Positions 1 through 10,353 of a stretch of 64,000 nucleotides of DNA are shown here, piece after piece. The notes under the pieces were generated by a model that ran no database searches, had not been told where the DNA came from, and worked only from the letters and a program-made list of their open reading frames with translations. The translations under genes were made by a program, and so were the position numbers. This stretch comes from Sthenelais limicola. Its lineage: Eukaryota > Annelida > Polychaeta > Phyllodocida > Sigalionidae. The stretch lies in contig OW804096.1 in assembly GCA_942159475.1 (NCBI GenBank), forward strand, positions 138,073,972 to 138,137,971. The letters are read 5' to 3'. Every line of letters begins with the position of its first letter. Position 1 is the stretch's first letter.

Positions 1-290
1 CTCCGTTTTCTCCTGCCGCACCTCTTCCTCCTCCTCCTCAGTCCCCTCCTTCTTCTCTTCCTCCTCCTTCTCCTCAACCCCTTTCTCCTCCTTTTCGTCC
101 TTCTCCTCCTTCTCCTCCTCCCCCTTCTCCTCCTCCTCGTCGTTCTCCTCCTTTCCCTCCTTCTCCCCCTTCTCTCCTCCTCCCCCTCCTTTCCTCCAGA
201 TCCTTCTTCTCCCATCCCTTCCCTTCGTTCTCTCCTCTCGCTCTCCTTCCCCTCATTCTCTCCCCCTCATTCTCTTCTCCTCCCTGCTCA
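1..290. repeat. pyrimidine-rich low-complexity DNA
   Basis: Irregular CTCCTT/CTTCTC-type tract, almost purely C and T on this strand. It is open on the minus strand only because it is low complexity. The window edge cuts it. Confidence 0.9.
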
Positions 291-356
291 CAGACTGGTT
301 GTAATTCACGACATGGTTGCTAACAGTTAGAAGCTCTCTTGTACTACCATTACTAC

Positions 357-557
357 CCTCTCTCCTCTACCTCTCTCCTCTACCTCTCTCCTCTACCCCT
401 CTCCTCTACCCTCTCTCCTCTACCTCTCTCCTCTACCTCTCTCCTCTACCTCTCTCCTCTACCTCTCTCCTCTACCTCTCTCCTATACCTCTCTCCTATA
501 CCTCTCTCCTCTACCTCTCTCCTATACCTCTCTCCTATACCTCTCTCCTATACCTCT
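357..557. repeat. 12-bp minisatellite (CTCTACCTCTCT type)
   Basis: Tandem copies of a unit close to TCTCCTCTACCT, with a TCTCCTATACCT variant toward the right end. Because 12 is divisible by 3, overlapping frames stay open and encode SPLPLSST-like repeats. I do not regard these as protein-coding. Confidence 0.92.
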
Positions 558-607
558 CTTGTTCTCTCCTCATTGCATTGCTTCTGTTTCTTAGTTAATT
601 GGGAGCT

Positions 608-704
608 TTAGCAACCACAACGCACCAACACAACACTAACGCATCCAGTAATAGAGAGATTTAGCAACCACAACGCACCAACACAACACTAACGCATCCA
701 GTAA
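608..704. repeat. tandem duplication, 53-bp period
   Basis: A segment starting TTAGCAACCACAACGCACC occurs twice, at 608 and 661, almost identical. It looks like a recent two-copy duplication. Confidence 0.85.
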
Positions 705-785
705 CTATTTGTACATTACTGCCGCCGTGGGGATATCTAATGTTCCGCTGAACCTCTTTCTTGCTTTTAATTTATGTTTGTATAT

Positions 786-1020
786 GGGTCAGATTTTCAG
801 AAAATGTACAATTCACCATCGCCAATTATCTCGAATACCCCAAATTTCAGACCAAACAAAAGTTCAAAATACAGTTCAACCTAACCAAACGGACTGCTAG
901 AATCATTGCAATGTCGAATATACTCAAATTTACCTAGTATTGACCAAATTGCAGCCTAATTTAGCAGAATTTACTCAATGTATACAGCTGCCAATTGTAC
1001 ATTTTCAGAAAATCTGACCC
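786..1020 (-). mobile_element. family A MITE, subfamily A1
   Basis: Full-length copy with both TIRs (GGGTCAGATTTTCAG at the left, CTGACCC at the right), flanked by a perfect ATAT duplication. The interior is the reverse complement of the A1 consensus. Confidence 0.9.
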
Positions 1021-1093
1021 ATATAGTGTATATCATAAACCACTCACTCTCTACAGATGATATGTTTGGCTGTTGAACCTCAGATTTATATAG

Positions 1094-1191
1094 GTTAACT
1101 AACGAGTTGGTTGAAGGAGCGTGAATATTGCACGAGTTGCGTAGCAATGAGTGCAATATTCCAAGCGACTTAAACAAACTCGTTAGTTAAC
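1094..1191. repeat. short foldback (inverted repeat)
   Basis: GTTAACTAACGAGTT at 1094-1108 is matched by its reverse complement at 1177-1191. The similarity continues inward through GTGCAATATT-type arms, so the 98 bp could form a hairpin. No target duplication is evident. Confidence 0.7.
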
Positions 1192-1582
1192 AGATTTATT
1201 ATACATGCTTTCAATCATGAAAATGGAAAAAAATCGAGTCATAAATTTGTATTTTACCGGTTATCTTAGTAAAAAAACCAGATTGGTTGCCATGACAACC
1301 CTACATAAATCACTAGTGAAATACGCACTATGCATAAATCACTCTAGATATGTTGTTTTCAGAACAATGCGTGTATAATAAATATATACATCTCACTGTG
1401 GGGCTATTTGGGAGAAGTTTAACTGTATTTTGAACTCATTAGTCTCAATATGGGGTTGTCTGAGAGGACTGATTAGGTTGACCTGTATTTTGAACCCCAT
1501 TAATTGTTTGTCTCTGTGAAGGTGAATTGTACCTGACATGTCGAGCTAACGTTAAGCAAACCCAATCTAGAAAGTTGTTTAT
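1192..1582. other. unassigned AT-rich spacer
   Basis: No gene, tRNA or complete element recognised. It contains one X-box-like motif (listed separately) and, at about 1400-1530, TTGGGAGAAG/TTGAACT pieces that resemble a badly decayed family A interior. Confidence 0.4.
1286..1299 (+). promoter_or_regulatory. X-box-like palindrome
   Basis: GTTGCCATGACAAC resembles the RFX-factor X-box (GTNRCC, spacer, RGYAAC) with one mismatch in the second half. It is a sequence match only. Confidence 0.3.
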
Positions 1583-1872
1583 GGGTCAGATCTTCAGAAA
1601 ACGTACAATTGCCCTTCCCCAATCCTCTCACATAACCCAAATTTAAGTCAAATTGGTCTTCCCCAATCCTCTGAAATAACCCAAATTTAAGGCAAAAATG
1701 AGACGAAAATCAGTTTCAAAATACAGTTTAACATAACCAGACAGATGTATTGAATGAATACAATTCAGAATACACTCAGATATACCTAGTATTAATCAAT
1801 TTTCACTCTAATTTAGCAGAATTTGATAGATGTGTAGAACTGTAGATTGTGCATTTTCTGAGAATCTGACCC
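1583..1872 (-). mobile_element. family A MITE, subfamily A2, with internal duplication
   Basis: Both TIRs are present (GGGTCAGATCTTCAG; CTGACCC). The left part carries a tandem duplication of about 43 bp (CTTCCCCAATCCTCT twice), which explains the unusual 290-bp length. No exact 4-bp target duplication. Confidence 0.85.
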
Positions 1873-2165
1873 ATTTAATGGAGAAAAGACGTACTAGAGC
1901 AAGCAGTGGAGTTCTATTTCAGCACTGAAAAGCGCCCAGGTCTCTTTCCCCTTCTTCTCCTTCTGTTGTATCATCACAGAGAGTCTTAGAGGTGTGTTGG
2001 GGTGGATAATACGCACACAAACTCAATCTATTGCCGACAAATTGGTTGTAATTGAGAAAGAGTTGCTGGAACTTTGCAATAGGGCATTTGTATGTCCGCC
2101 ATCTTGAATATTGATTCGCATTGATTCAATATTGGTACCGAGTTGAACAAAACTACCTCGTTGGC

Positions 2166-2555
2166 TCCTACCCCACTACATACTACACCATAACATACTA
2201 CACCATAACATACTACACCCACCATCCTACCCCACTACATACTACACCATAACATACTACACCCACCATCCTACCCCACTACATACTACACCATAACATA
2301 CTACACCCACCATCCTACCCCACTACATACTACACCATAACATACTACACCATAACATACTACACCCACCATCCTACCCCACTACATACTACACCATAAC
2401 ATACTACACCATAACATACTACACCCACCATCCTACCCCACTACATACTACACCATAACATACTACACCATAACATACTACACCCACCATCCTACACCCC
2501 ACATACTACACCCCACATACTACACCCCACATACTACACCCCACATACTACACCT
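2166..2555. repeat. minisatellite of ACTACACCATAACAT / CACCATCCTACCCC units
   Basis: Nested tandem structure: a short unit ACTACACCATAACAT is itself repeated one or two times inside a longer unit ending CACCATCCTACCCC. It degenerates at the right to CATACTACACCC copies. Confidence 0.92.
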
Positions 2556-2805
2556 AATTGTCTACCAAGGAAAACGTGCGACGAGCTAGATCCTACACCA
2601 TATATGAGGTTAACCTATAAGTGATACCTACATAATTCTGTGTTTTTCTGGTAGTCAGACAGACCGAATTATAAAATACACCCACAAAATCTTTTTTAAA
2701 CTGACACCAAATAAATAAATGCTGGGACAGAATACAAAAAATGCGGTGGACGGAATTAAAGGGTATAATGACCGAATTCATAAATACAGACACAAAATGT
2801 ATAAG

Positions 2806-2850
2806 GGTCATATTTTCTGAAAATGTACAATTGGCAGCTGTAAATATTCC
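2806..2850 (+). mobile_element. family A solo terminus
   Basis: Only about 45 bp of a family A left end (GGGTCATATTTTCTG through GGCAGCTGTA) is present and no partner end follows. The sequence left of it (2593-2800) is unassigned. Confidence 0.6.
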
Positions 2851-2867
2851 ATACATGACATGATTTC

Positions 2868-2960
2868 TATAAATTCTAAACTATACCATTAGTTCCATAA
2901 TTCCATGCGAATCAAGATTCAAAATGGCGGCTAGGCAAGTCCCCTATTGCCCTATTATAT
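2868..2960 (-). mobile_element. family C fragment
   Basis: Matches the segment ACCATTAGTCCCA / CATGCGAATC / CAAAATGGCGGC / CCCCTATTG seen in complete family C copies at 9797 and 18426. Truncated at one side. A still weaker relative lies at about 2078-2140. Confidence 0.65.
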
Positions 2961-3045
2961 TCCACCCCCTTGCAATGTTATTACTTTCTCCTCAATCCCA
3001 TTTCTTCTTTGCCATCTTTGGTTATGTCACAGCACCTTTCATATT

Positions 3046-3279
3046 GGGTCAGATTTTGAGAACATGCAAAATTGGCAGCTGTACACATTTAGTACATTAA
3101 GCTAAATTAAGCGAAATTTGGTCAATACTAGGTAAATCCGAGTATATTTGGGATTGCATTGATTCTAGCAATGTGTTTTGTTAGGCTGAACTGTGTTTTG
3201 AATTTTATTTTTGTCTGAAATTTGGGTTATTTGAGAGGATTGGTGAAGGCCAATTGTACATTTTCTGAAAATCTTACCC
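3046..3279 (+). mobile_element. family A MITE, A1
   Basis: Full-length copy with both TIRs and a perfect TATT target duplication. Confidence 0.9.
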
Positions 3280-3502
3280 TATTGACTGGGGCGAGTGAAA
3301 AGGAAGAAAAACCGTCTATTGGCAACAAACAATCAGCCACATAGGCTTCCTAGGGACTGAAAGTATGAGGTAAAAAGTGGATAATTATGTTTGGGGTCGG
3401 CTACCTATAACTCTAATTATGGTCGGCATTATGATATCTCAATTAGTTTGGCCAAACAATTACTGGGTAATGAAATAAGGATTTGTGTTGGGGTAGATGG
3501 AT

Positions 3503-3723
3503 GGAGTCAACATAAAATGTACAATTCACCTTCACCAATCCTCTCAAATAACCCAAATTTCAGACGAAAATAAAGTTCAAAATACAGTTCAACCTAACCA
3601 ACCGATTGCTAGAATCAATGCAATGCCGAATATACTCAGATTTATTCAAATTTACCCACTTATTTGGCAGAATGTACCCAAAGTGTACAGCTGCCGATTG
3701 TACATTTTCTGAAAATCTGACCC
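3503..3723 (-). mobile_element. family A MITE, A1, degraded left end
   Basis: The interior and right TIR (CTGAAAATCTGACCC) are intact. The left TIR is altered to GGAGTCAACATAAAATG. Confidence 0.8.
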
Positions 3724-4164
3724 AGATAGGCATTTCTTGTGTGGTTCAGCACGATGAATGAATATTATTATTAGTGAGGTTCAGCAAGTCTAACCTAGAC
3801 GTAACTGTAAACGTATCCGTACCAATCAGGAACCTACCTAAAGTTTGGGCAAGAATATCGGTAAATTAACCAAAATATCAGGATTATTTCAATAAATTAT
3901 AAATTTATCTAGGATCTAAGATTAAATTCTGATACAAATCAGCATGTTGGCACTTTTAATTTTGTCTAAATATATACTTTTATGAATGTGTTTTTAGATA
4001 TTCTTAGGCACCAGAAATAGTCAGGCTTTTTTAATACAGGCAATTTGGCATGTAAAATGAATGATTAATGACACAGATTCTATCCTAATGATTGGATATA
4101 ACAGGTTTACCATGTAACAGTCAGTTTACATGAGCATTGTGAAAGTTGATAACATGTAATAATT
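3724..4164. other. unassigned AT-rich spacer
   Basis: No gene or recognisable repeat seen. Confidence 0.4.
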
Positions 4165-4812
4165 TCCATTAGTTTATGTGAGTCTGTGTGAGTCTGTCTG
4201 AATCTGTTTTAGCTTGTTTCGGCATCTTATAGTCTGTCTCAGTGTGTCTCAGTTTGTCTCAGTATGTCTCAGTGTGTCTCAGTGTGTCTCATGCTGTCTC
4301 AGTCTGTCTCTGTATGTCTCAGTATGTCTCAGTGTGTCTCAGTATATCTCAGTCTGTCTCAGTCTGTCTCAGTCTGTCTCAGTCTGTCTCAGTCTGTCTC
4401 AGTATGTCTCAGTATGTCTCAGTATGTCTCAGTTTGTCTCAGTATGTCTCAGTATGTCTCAGTATGTCTCAGTATGTCTCAGTGTGTCTCAGTATGTCTC
4501 AGTCTGTCTCAGTCTGTCTCAGTATGTCTCAGTATGTCTCAGTTTGTCTCAGTATGTCTCAGTATGTCTCAGTATGTCTCAGTATGTCTCAGTATGTCTC
4601 AGTATGTCTCAGTATGTCTCAGTATGTCTCAGTAAGTCTCAGTCTGTCTCCATCTGTCTCAATCTGCCTGAGTCTGACTCACTCTGTCTCAGTGTGTCTC
4701 AGTGTGTCTCAGTATGTCTCAGTATGTCTCAGTATGTCTCAGTCTGTCTCAGTCTGTCTCAGTCTGTCTTGATGTGTGTCCGTCCATCTCAATCTGTGTA
4801 AATTTGTCTCAG
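4165..4812. repeat. 10-bp minisatellite (AGTATGTCTC / AGTCTGTCTC)
   Basis: About 60 tandem decamers, mainly AGTATGTCTC, AGTCTGTCTC and AGTGTGTCTC, decaying at both edges. All three plus-strand frames stay open with a 10-residue period (VSVCLSMSQY-like), which is an array artefact rather than a protein. Confidence 0.95.
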
Positions 4813-5125
4813 TTGATCTCAATCGATACAGACAACAGCAAAAGCTGACCTAAGTCACAATAGCACAACATGTAAATACATGTATAATCCTCTTGGGCAA
4901 ATCAATGCTTCTAGTTTATGGACACAAACATGAAAATGACGGGATGTCGTGTGGATAGGCAGCTGTAATGTTAACCATTGACATTATGGAGTGCCATGCT
5001 TTCCCCGGCCCCAGGCTAAGTATCATGCAGGTCTGATTATTGCTATATATAGACGTAATGGCTCGCTATTACTGCTCTGGTTGTACACTAACCATTGATC
5101 TGAGCTGCTCAAGCCAGAGCCATAT
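4813..5125. other. unassigned spacer
   Basis: No supported gene, RNA or repeat found. Confidence 0.35.
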
Positions 5126-5357
5126 GGGGCAGATTTTCAGAAAATGTACAATTTAACTTCGCCAATCTTCTCAAATAACCCAAATTTTAGACGGAAAATA
5201 ACGTTCAAAATACAGTTCAACCTAGCCAGTTTGCTAGAATCAATGCAATGCCGAATATACTCGTATTTACCTAATATTGACCAAATTGCAGCCTAATCTA
5301 GCAGGATTTACTAAATGTGTACAGCTGCCAATTGTACATTTTCTGAAAATCTGACTC
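5126..5357 (-). mobile_element. family A MITE, A1
   Basis: Both TIRs are present (left end mutated to GGGGCAG, right CTGACTC), with a perfect ATAT target duplication. Confidence 0.88.
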
Positions 5358-5411
5358 ATATCTAAAGGCGGCCCCTTCACATTACAACGGCTGATTGGGG
5401 AAAATAGCTTA

Positions 5412-5613
5412 GGTGTGTTTCCAATTTATTCCTCCTACCTAGAAAAACCTTCCCCAACCTAAAGATCTGTTTGATCATACCCGATTTTTGTTACCATACC
5501 TAATAACTATTGCTATAAAATAGAAATTTTAGAGAGTTGGTTTCCTAAAAACAATTTATAAAAAAGTTACAACCGCCCCTACCTAGTTTTCAGCCAGATA
5601 AGTCGGAAACACC
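5412..5613. mobile_element. family G TIR element
   Basis: Starts GGTGTGTTTCC and ends GGAAACACC. It matches the larger copy at 60743-61078, including CTACCTAGTTTTCAGCCAGA near the right end. Just to its left (5364-5398), CCCCTTCACATTACAACGG resembles one end of the element at 35400. Confidence 0.7.
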
Positions 5614-5619
5614 TATTTT

Positions 5620-5850
5620 TTTGTTGACCTTGGTGTACGGCTGCCGCACGGCAAAAAACACAATGTTATATATATATATATAACTTTTATTTCCTAAGAA
5701 AAAGGTTTACAGTTTCTGCTATAAGCAGTTCTTCCAACCATCCCTACGAGAATAATCATGAGAATACAACATAAACAATGACAACTAAATTACATAGCTA
5801 TTATGTTAAAGTAATACAGCCGGCAAGTATCGGCCGGCTGGTGGTGGTAA
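5620..5850. repeat. family H repeat, interrupted by a LINE-like tail
   Basis: GTGTACGGCTGCCGCACGGC with CAAAAAACACAATG at the left and GGCCGGCTGGTGGTGGTA at the right recur in reverse orientation at 29458-29537. Here a TA-rich stretch plus an AACTTTTATTTCC segment (minus-strand retroelement 3' end) separates the two parts. Confidence 0.6.
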
Positions 5851-5897
5851 TGGGAATGGACCTTTAGTCACACTCATAGGACTGGTACATGATATAT

Positions 5898-6134
5898 GGG
5901 TCAGATTTTCAGAACCTGTACAATTCGTCTTCACCAATCCTCTCAAATGACCCCAATTTAAGACAAAAATGAGCTTCAAAATGCAGTTTAACATAACAGA
6001 ACTGATACTTTAAATCAATGCAATCCCAAATATACTCAGATATACACGGTATTCATTATTTGTCAGCCAGATTTAGCAGAATTTACTAAAATTGTGTAGA
6101 GCTGCCAATTGTAGATTTTCTGAAAATCTGGCCC
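5898..6134 (-). mobile_element. family A MITE, A3
   Basis: Both TIRs are present (GGGTCAGATTTTCAG; CTGGCCC), with a perfect ATAT duplication. The interior carries the A3-specific AAATGAGCTTCAAAATGC block in reverse. Confidence 0.9.
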
Positions 6135-6139
6135 ATATG

Positions 6140-6490
6140 TTACAAGTGTTGGGATTTTTCAAAATATCTTTATCACAATAAATCCTCATGGGACAGTTGA
6201 CAGTTTAATGTTTTTAGTGGTAGCAATACATTTACACAATTACAAGAGTGTGTGCTGAATGTATCTGTGCATTTCTGAGGTCATTATATTCAACTAATTT
6301 ACTAAAGATTGGCCTAACTATATTGCTAACTTTTCTCTCATGCATAAAATATTACATAACTATTTATTAGAAGCCCTTAATGGTTACCATCATTGGAATC
6401 CTCTTGATCTCATCTTTTCAGATCTGATAGTATCTCAAAATTCATATTGTCAGAATATGAGACAAAGTTCACAAGTCGCAAACATTTTTT
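6140..6490 (-). mobile_element. family B MITE, degenerate
   Basis: The right part reads TTGATCTCATCTTTTCAGAT, then TCTCAAAATTCAT and AAGTCGCAAA. This is the reverse complement of the family B left end seen at 28881. Confidence 0.6.
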
Positions 6491-6647
6491 GAAAAAATAA
6501 AAAATCACTACGCCGACACTTCTCTTTATTTCCTGCAACAAAAAAGTTTAAAAAAAAATAGTTTGTAACTTGTAACTCATTTTAGACATTACAATTGTTG
6601 TGAGGTAATGCCCAATTGTACACCCATTGGCGACCATGCCCATATAT

Positions 6648-6864
6648 GGGTCAGATTTTCAGAAAATGCACAATCTACGGTCCTACACATCCATCAAATT
6701 CTGCTAAATTAGAGTGAAAAATTATAAATACTAGGTATATCTGACTATATTTTTCATTGTATTCATTCAATAAAGCTGTCTGGTTATGTTGAACTGTATA
6801 TTAAACCTGATTTTTGCCTTAAATTTGGGTTATTTGAGAGGATTAGTAAAGGATTATTGTACCC
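6648..6864 (+). mobile_element. family A MITE, A2, 3' end lost
   Basis: The left TIR and A2 interior (TCTACAGT-like, TAAAGCTGTCTGGTTATG) are intact. The copy breaks off at ATTGTACC before the right TIR. Confidence 0.8.
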
Positions 6865-6946
6865 TAATTTTAACCTCATGCTCTAGTTAGTACAACTTAG
6901 TGTTAGCTAATTATCATATATAATATTCAACTAAGCCTACACACAA

Positions 6947-7172
6947 AGAAACAGCTAAACCTAAAGCTAGACAAGTAGAAAATAGCCCTTGAATATCAAA
7001 TGAAATAGCCATGAAATTTCTATTGTAGTATTTTATTGTAAATTTGTTTCGGCAATCACCAACCACTCAGAAACCCAGTGGGAGACTTGGAACGTAGGTT
7101 TCAAAACTGGGCCCTCATTTTTGTAATCACCATTGATGCAAATAACAAATGTTTTGAATTAAATTGAATAGA
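6947..7172 (+). mobile_element. retroelement 3' tail (F type)
   Basis: Carries blocks shared with 15130-15265 and 15690-15836 (AAATAGCCCTTGAATATCAA; GGGAGACTTGGAACGTAGG). It ends in an imperfect TTGAATTAAATTGAATAG tail typical of the (TTGAA)n retroelement ends in this window. Confidence 0.6.
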
Positions 7173-7175
7173 ATT

Positions 7176-7209
7176 AAGGCCAATTGTACATTTTCTGAAC
7201 ATCTGGCCC
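7176..7209 (+). mobile_element. family A solo right terminus
   Basis: AATTGTACATTTTCTG and CTGGCCC are present without a left partner. It directly abuts the next full copy. Confidence 0.6.
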
Positions 7210-7213
7210 ATAA

Positions 7214-7448
7214 GGGTCAGAATTTCAGAAAATGTACAATTGGCAGCTCTACACATTTAGTAATATCTGCTAAATGAGGCTGAAAAATGATTAATACCGG
7301 GTATATCTGAGTATATTTGGTATCGCATTGATTTAAAGTATCAGTTCTGTTATGTTAAACTGCATTTTGAAGCTCATTTTTGTCTTAAATGTGGGTTATT
7401 TGAGAGGACTGGTGAAGGCGAATTGTACATTTTCTGAAGATCTGGCCC
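7214..7448 (+). mobile_element. family A MITE, A3
   Basis: Full-length A3 copy with both TIRs and a perfect ATAA duplication. Confidence 0.9.
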
Positions 7449-7494
7449 ATAAGCTGCTATAGGCGGCCATACAAGGTCTGGCTTCAATACTAAG

Positions 7495-7556
7495 CTATTC
7501 CTCCAGTGTTCCTCCAGTAAGATGACATTTCATACCGGCGGCCACTGACCCGCCCC
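7495..7556 (-). CDS. possible terminal coding exon, unknown gene
   Basis: On the minus strand a CTTGATGGTTCCCAG acceptor is followed by an open frame reading GGSVAAGMKCHLTGGTLEE and then TAG. The first two bases complete a codon split by the intron. I do not recognise the protein. The segment is too short for statistical support, and other frames across it are also partly open. It could be the end of a host gene on the minus strand, possibly related to the exon-like stretch at 9321-9397, but the splice phases of the two do not join directly. Confidence 0.25.
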
Positions 7557-7800
7557 CTGGGAACCATCAAGCAGACTAAGTAGTAGGGGGAAAAGGTCGG
7601 TATAGTCGTGTCCCATCCACTACACTGTCTAGCATGGAGCATAAGGGAAGAGTTGCAATAAGTAGGCGAACCATATTAGGGCTTGAGCTAAGGTTTGTGA
7701 AACTAGTTCTTCAGTTTAGCATGGTTTTTGTATAAGTGGTCCTGGGTGTGTGAGAAAGGGTGTAGAGGAGGGAGGGGGGGGATAGGGGAGAGGGGGAAAT
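7557..7800. other. unassigned spacer with short G/A-rich stretch
   Basis: About 7750-7800 is purine-rich (GGGAGGGGGGG-like). Nothing else recognised. Confidence 0.35.
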
Positions 7801-7809
7801 GGAGAGGGA

Positions 7810-8703
7810 TACGGGTAAAGGGTATTTGTATTTAAATATTTTTATTCAGCAAATAAACATTATGTAACAGTTACAGTATTCTCAGAGTATGCTGTTGTCT
7901 ATACAAAAAGGATAATAATAATAATAATAATGATATATCTATCATAGTTCTTCAAAAAAAATTCTATATCTATATATATATATCACAAATTCTACCAGAT
8001 AAGAACAGAAAATAAGAGCCTCGCACATTAGGCATTTACTACAACCTCACAAAAAGGAATAGTAATATTTTAGTTAAAATAATCTATTGAGAAAATTAAA
8101 ATAAATGAAAAAAACAATGAAAAAATAAAAACCTCCCCCTGCGTTGTGTCTTACTAATATATTCCAAAGGGTGTATCCTATCAGTTATATATTTAACAGT
8201 CAGAAATGTAGCTTTCTTCACGAAAAGGGTCATTACACAAACACATAATCATGTAATATAATATTTCCTATGTACATATATATTTCGGTTTCCTATGTTT
8301 CTTTTCTTCTTACGAACAACATGTGCTATAATAATACATTTTTACAGAATATACCTCACATGGAGAGTCAAGGGGATATTCACCCCAAACTCCAGATTTC
8401 TCCAGAGTCCACAAATATATTTGTATATAGCTTTTTTAATTCTTTAAAAACTTTCTTGTCATTCAAATCTCTTAAATCTGCTGGTAATGTGTTCCACAAT
8501 ACTTTAACTTTCCCCATCGAACTCCCTCTAATACTTTCTTTCTTCCATTTATCCACCTCTAGCCTCCCCTGATCCCTTAAATTATTGTTATGATCTATAC
8601 CTCCCATATTTAAATTATTCGTCCTGTTTTCCCAAAATAAATTTAAAATTCTAATAGTTCTTCTATAGCATTGTGGAATCATCTCGCAGCTTACATGCAA
8701 CAC
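7810..8703 (-). pseudogene. 3' remnant of a non-LTR retrotransposon
   Basis: The minus strand from 8703 down to 8380 is open for about 107 residues. It has the profile of a LINE C-terminus after the reverse transcriptase: KVKVLWNTLPADLRDL followed by a basic helix. This resembles the SLWNNLPDSIQ segment at the end of the better-preserved element at 12.4-13.6 kb. From 8380 down to about 7810 follows an AT-rich 3' untranslated region ending near AATAAAAATATTTAAATAC. The reverse transcriptase itself is missing, so this is a 5'-truncated dead copy of a different subfamily from the 12-kb one. An opposing plus-strand frame over the same bases is a shadow. Confidence 0.6.
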
Positions 8704-8739
8704 TTCAGTACTAATTTTGTTGTCTGCTTTTCACATATT

Positions 8740-8950
8740 GGGTTGGGTAGGGTACACATTTAGTAAATCCTGCTAAATCAGGCTGCAATTTGGTCAATAC
8801 AAGGTAAATTCGAGTATATTTGACATTGCATTGATTCTAGCAATCTGTTTGGTTAGGTTGAACTGTGTTTTGAACTCTTTTTTAGTCTGAAATTTGGGTT
8901 ATTTTAGAGGATTGGTGAAGGTGAGTTGTACATTTTCTGGCGCTTTCACC
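8740..8950 (+). mobile_element. family A MITE, A1, left end lost
   Basis: Internal A1 sequence and a mutated right end (CATTTTCTGGCGCTTTCACCC). The left TIR is replaced by GGGTTGGGTAGGGTACAC. Confidence 0.75.
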
Positions 8951-9034
8951 CATAAGGGAGTTGATATGAAATACCACATTGAACCCTAACATAAGACTAT
9001 TGCACCAGCAGATTTGTCCTTACTTTAGCACTAA

Positions 9035-9266
9035 GGGTCAAGTCTTCGGAAAGTGTACAATTCACCTTCACCAATCCTCTCAAATAACCCAAATTTAAGG
9101 CAAAAATCAGGTTCAAAATGCAGTTCAACATAACCAGACAGATTTATTGAATAAATACAATATAGACTACACTCAGATATACCTAGTATTTATCCATCTT
9201 CACAATCTTCACAAATTTGATAGATGTGTAGAACTGTAGATTGAGCATTTTCTGAAAATCTGACCC
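9035..9266 (-). mobile_element. family A MITE, A2
   Basis: Both TIRs present (GGGTCAAGTCTTCGG; CTGACCC). Flanks are CTAA/TTAA, three of four bases identical. Confidence 0.85.
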
Positions 9267-9320
9267 TTAAGATGGCGAGGCATATCAAGCCTGGGAAGGC
9301 AGGAGGGTAAACATACTTAC

Positions 9321-9397
9321 TACTCCAGCCTGTCCTCCACTAGCCCCTATATAAGAGCCACAGATGCAACGTTTCCCAGGGTCAATGATGCCCAGAC
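9321..9397 (-). CDS. possible internal coding exon, unknown gene
   Basis: On the minus strand an AG acceptor (ACCCTGAG) precedes an open frame reading IIDPGKRCICGSYIGASGG, then QAGV. It ends at a strong donor, GTA followed by GTAAGTATG. A TGA just upstream in this frame means that, if real, the exon must start at the AG. The acceptor's pyrimidine tract is weak. No family recognised. Confidence 0.25.
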
Positions 9398-9599
9398 CTC
9401 AGGGTTCTCCACCAGCAATAGGGGAGTTGCACCCAACGGATTTCTGATAGAGCACGCGGTATAATTATGTTTTTAACAAATGTTTTTATTTTTGTCATGC
9501 TATCACTGCCTAGGTTTAAAACCTGCAGTACTATTGTTCGCTTTGATATTATATGTAGGCCCGCAAATTTAAATTTGAAGGGAATTCTCATCATGTCTG

Positions 9600-9796
9600 T
9601 GAAATATTGTTTTTAATTTAATTGATTGTATCATTTATATTATCTAGATTATCGCTTCATATAGATATAAAAATCTGCATTGTCATCTCGCTGAGTGTGT
9701 TCTGAAGTATTGTAACAGTTTTTTGTAATATCAGGCAATTCTGAGAATAGCATCAGTGATGTAATGTCCTTAGTCCTGAATAAAGATATTTTTCAA
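9600..9796 (+). mobile_element. possible retroelement 3' tail
   Basis: An AT-rich stretch ending CTGAATAAAGATATTTTTC and AAATCAAAATG resembles the polyadenylation-signal-containing tails of other retroelement ends here. Weakly supported. Confidence 0.35.
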
Positions 9797-10150
9797 ATCA
9801 AAATGTCTCACTGCGCATGTTTGTTACAGTGCAACCTGGGATGGATTCTGATGAAATCTGACATACAAATATTTTGCAATGTTTTTATTGAAAATTGCAA
9901 GAATGCTTTCACCAATATCAGAGCTTGTTTAAATGATCTATGAACACCAAATGCATGATGGGAAAGATGGAGACTTGTGTCATGGAGACATGTATTATAA
10001 CACATGGATATTGACATTAGAGCATTGATAAATATTTCATGCTGAACATGGCATGTTTTCTATAGATTTTACACTGTACCATTAGTCCCACAATTCCATG
10101 CGAATCTAGATTCAAAATGGCGGCTATGCAACTCCCCTATTGCTCTAAGG
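9797..10150 (-). mobile_element. family C TIR element
   Basis: Runs from ATGTCTCACTGCGCATG to GCAACTCCCCTATTG and includes the shared blocks CTGACATACAAATATT and CAAAATGGCGGC. It aligns in opposite orientation with the copy at 18426-18798. Confidence 0.8.
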
Positions 10151-10158
10151 GCGCATGA

Positions 10159-10310
10159 CAATATGTGATGTGTCACAGAAAAATGAGTCCTAAGTACCAA
10201 GAAATGGATTTTGAGATATCATTATATTTGAAAAGATGAGATCAAGGGGATTCTAATGGTGGTAAACATTATCGACATCAAAAGCTGATTCTAAAGTTTT
10301 ATGTTCACTC
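10159..10310 (+). mobile_element. family B MITE, left part only
   Basis: TGTGATGTGTCACAG, AAAATGAGTC and TTTTGAGATATCATTATATT match the family B left end. It stops after about 150 bp. Confidence 0.7.
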
Positions 10311-10353
10311 AATATGTACAGCTGCCAATTGTACATTTTCTGAAAATATGACC
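10311..10353 (+). mobile_element. family A solo right terminus
   Basis: TACAGCTGCCAATTGTAC followed by CTGAAAATATGACCC, the mirror image of the solo end at 2806-2850. Confidence 0.6.

Noticed and set aside
971..1177. Short frames containing WVRFSENVQ or GQIFRKCT
   Set aside because: These peptides recur across the window because they are translations of family A TIRs.
4214..4801. 195-codon frame rich in VSVCLS repeats
   Set aside because: A 10-bp tandem repeat gives open frames in all three phases.
8270..8572. 100-codon plus-strand frame
   Set aside because: Shadow of the minus-strand LINE C-terminal remnant.
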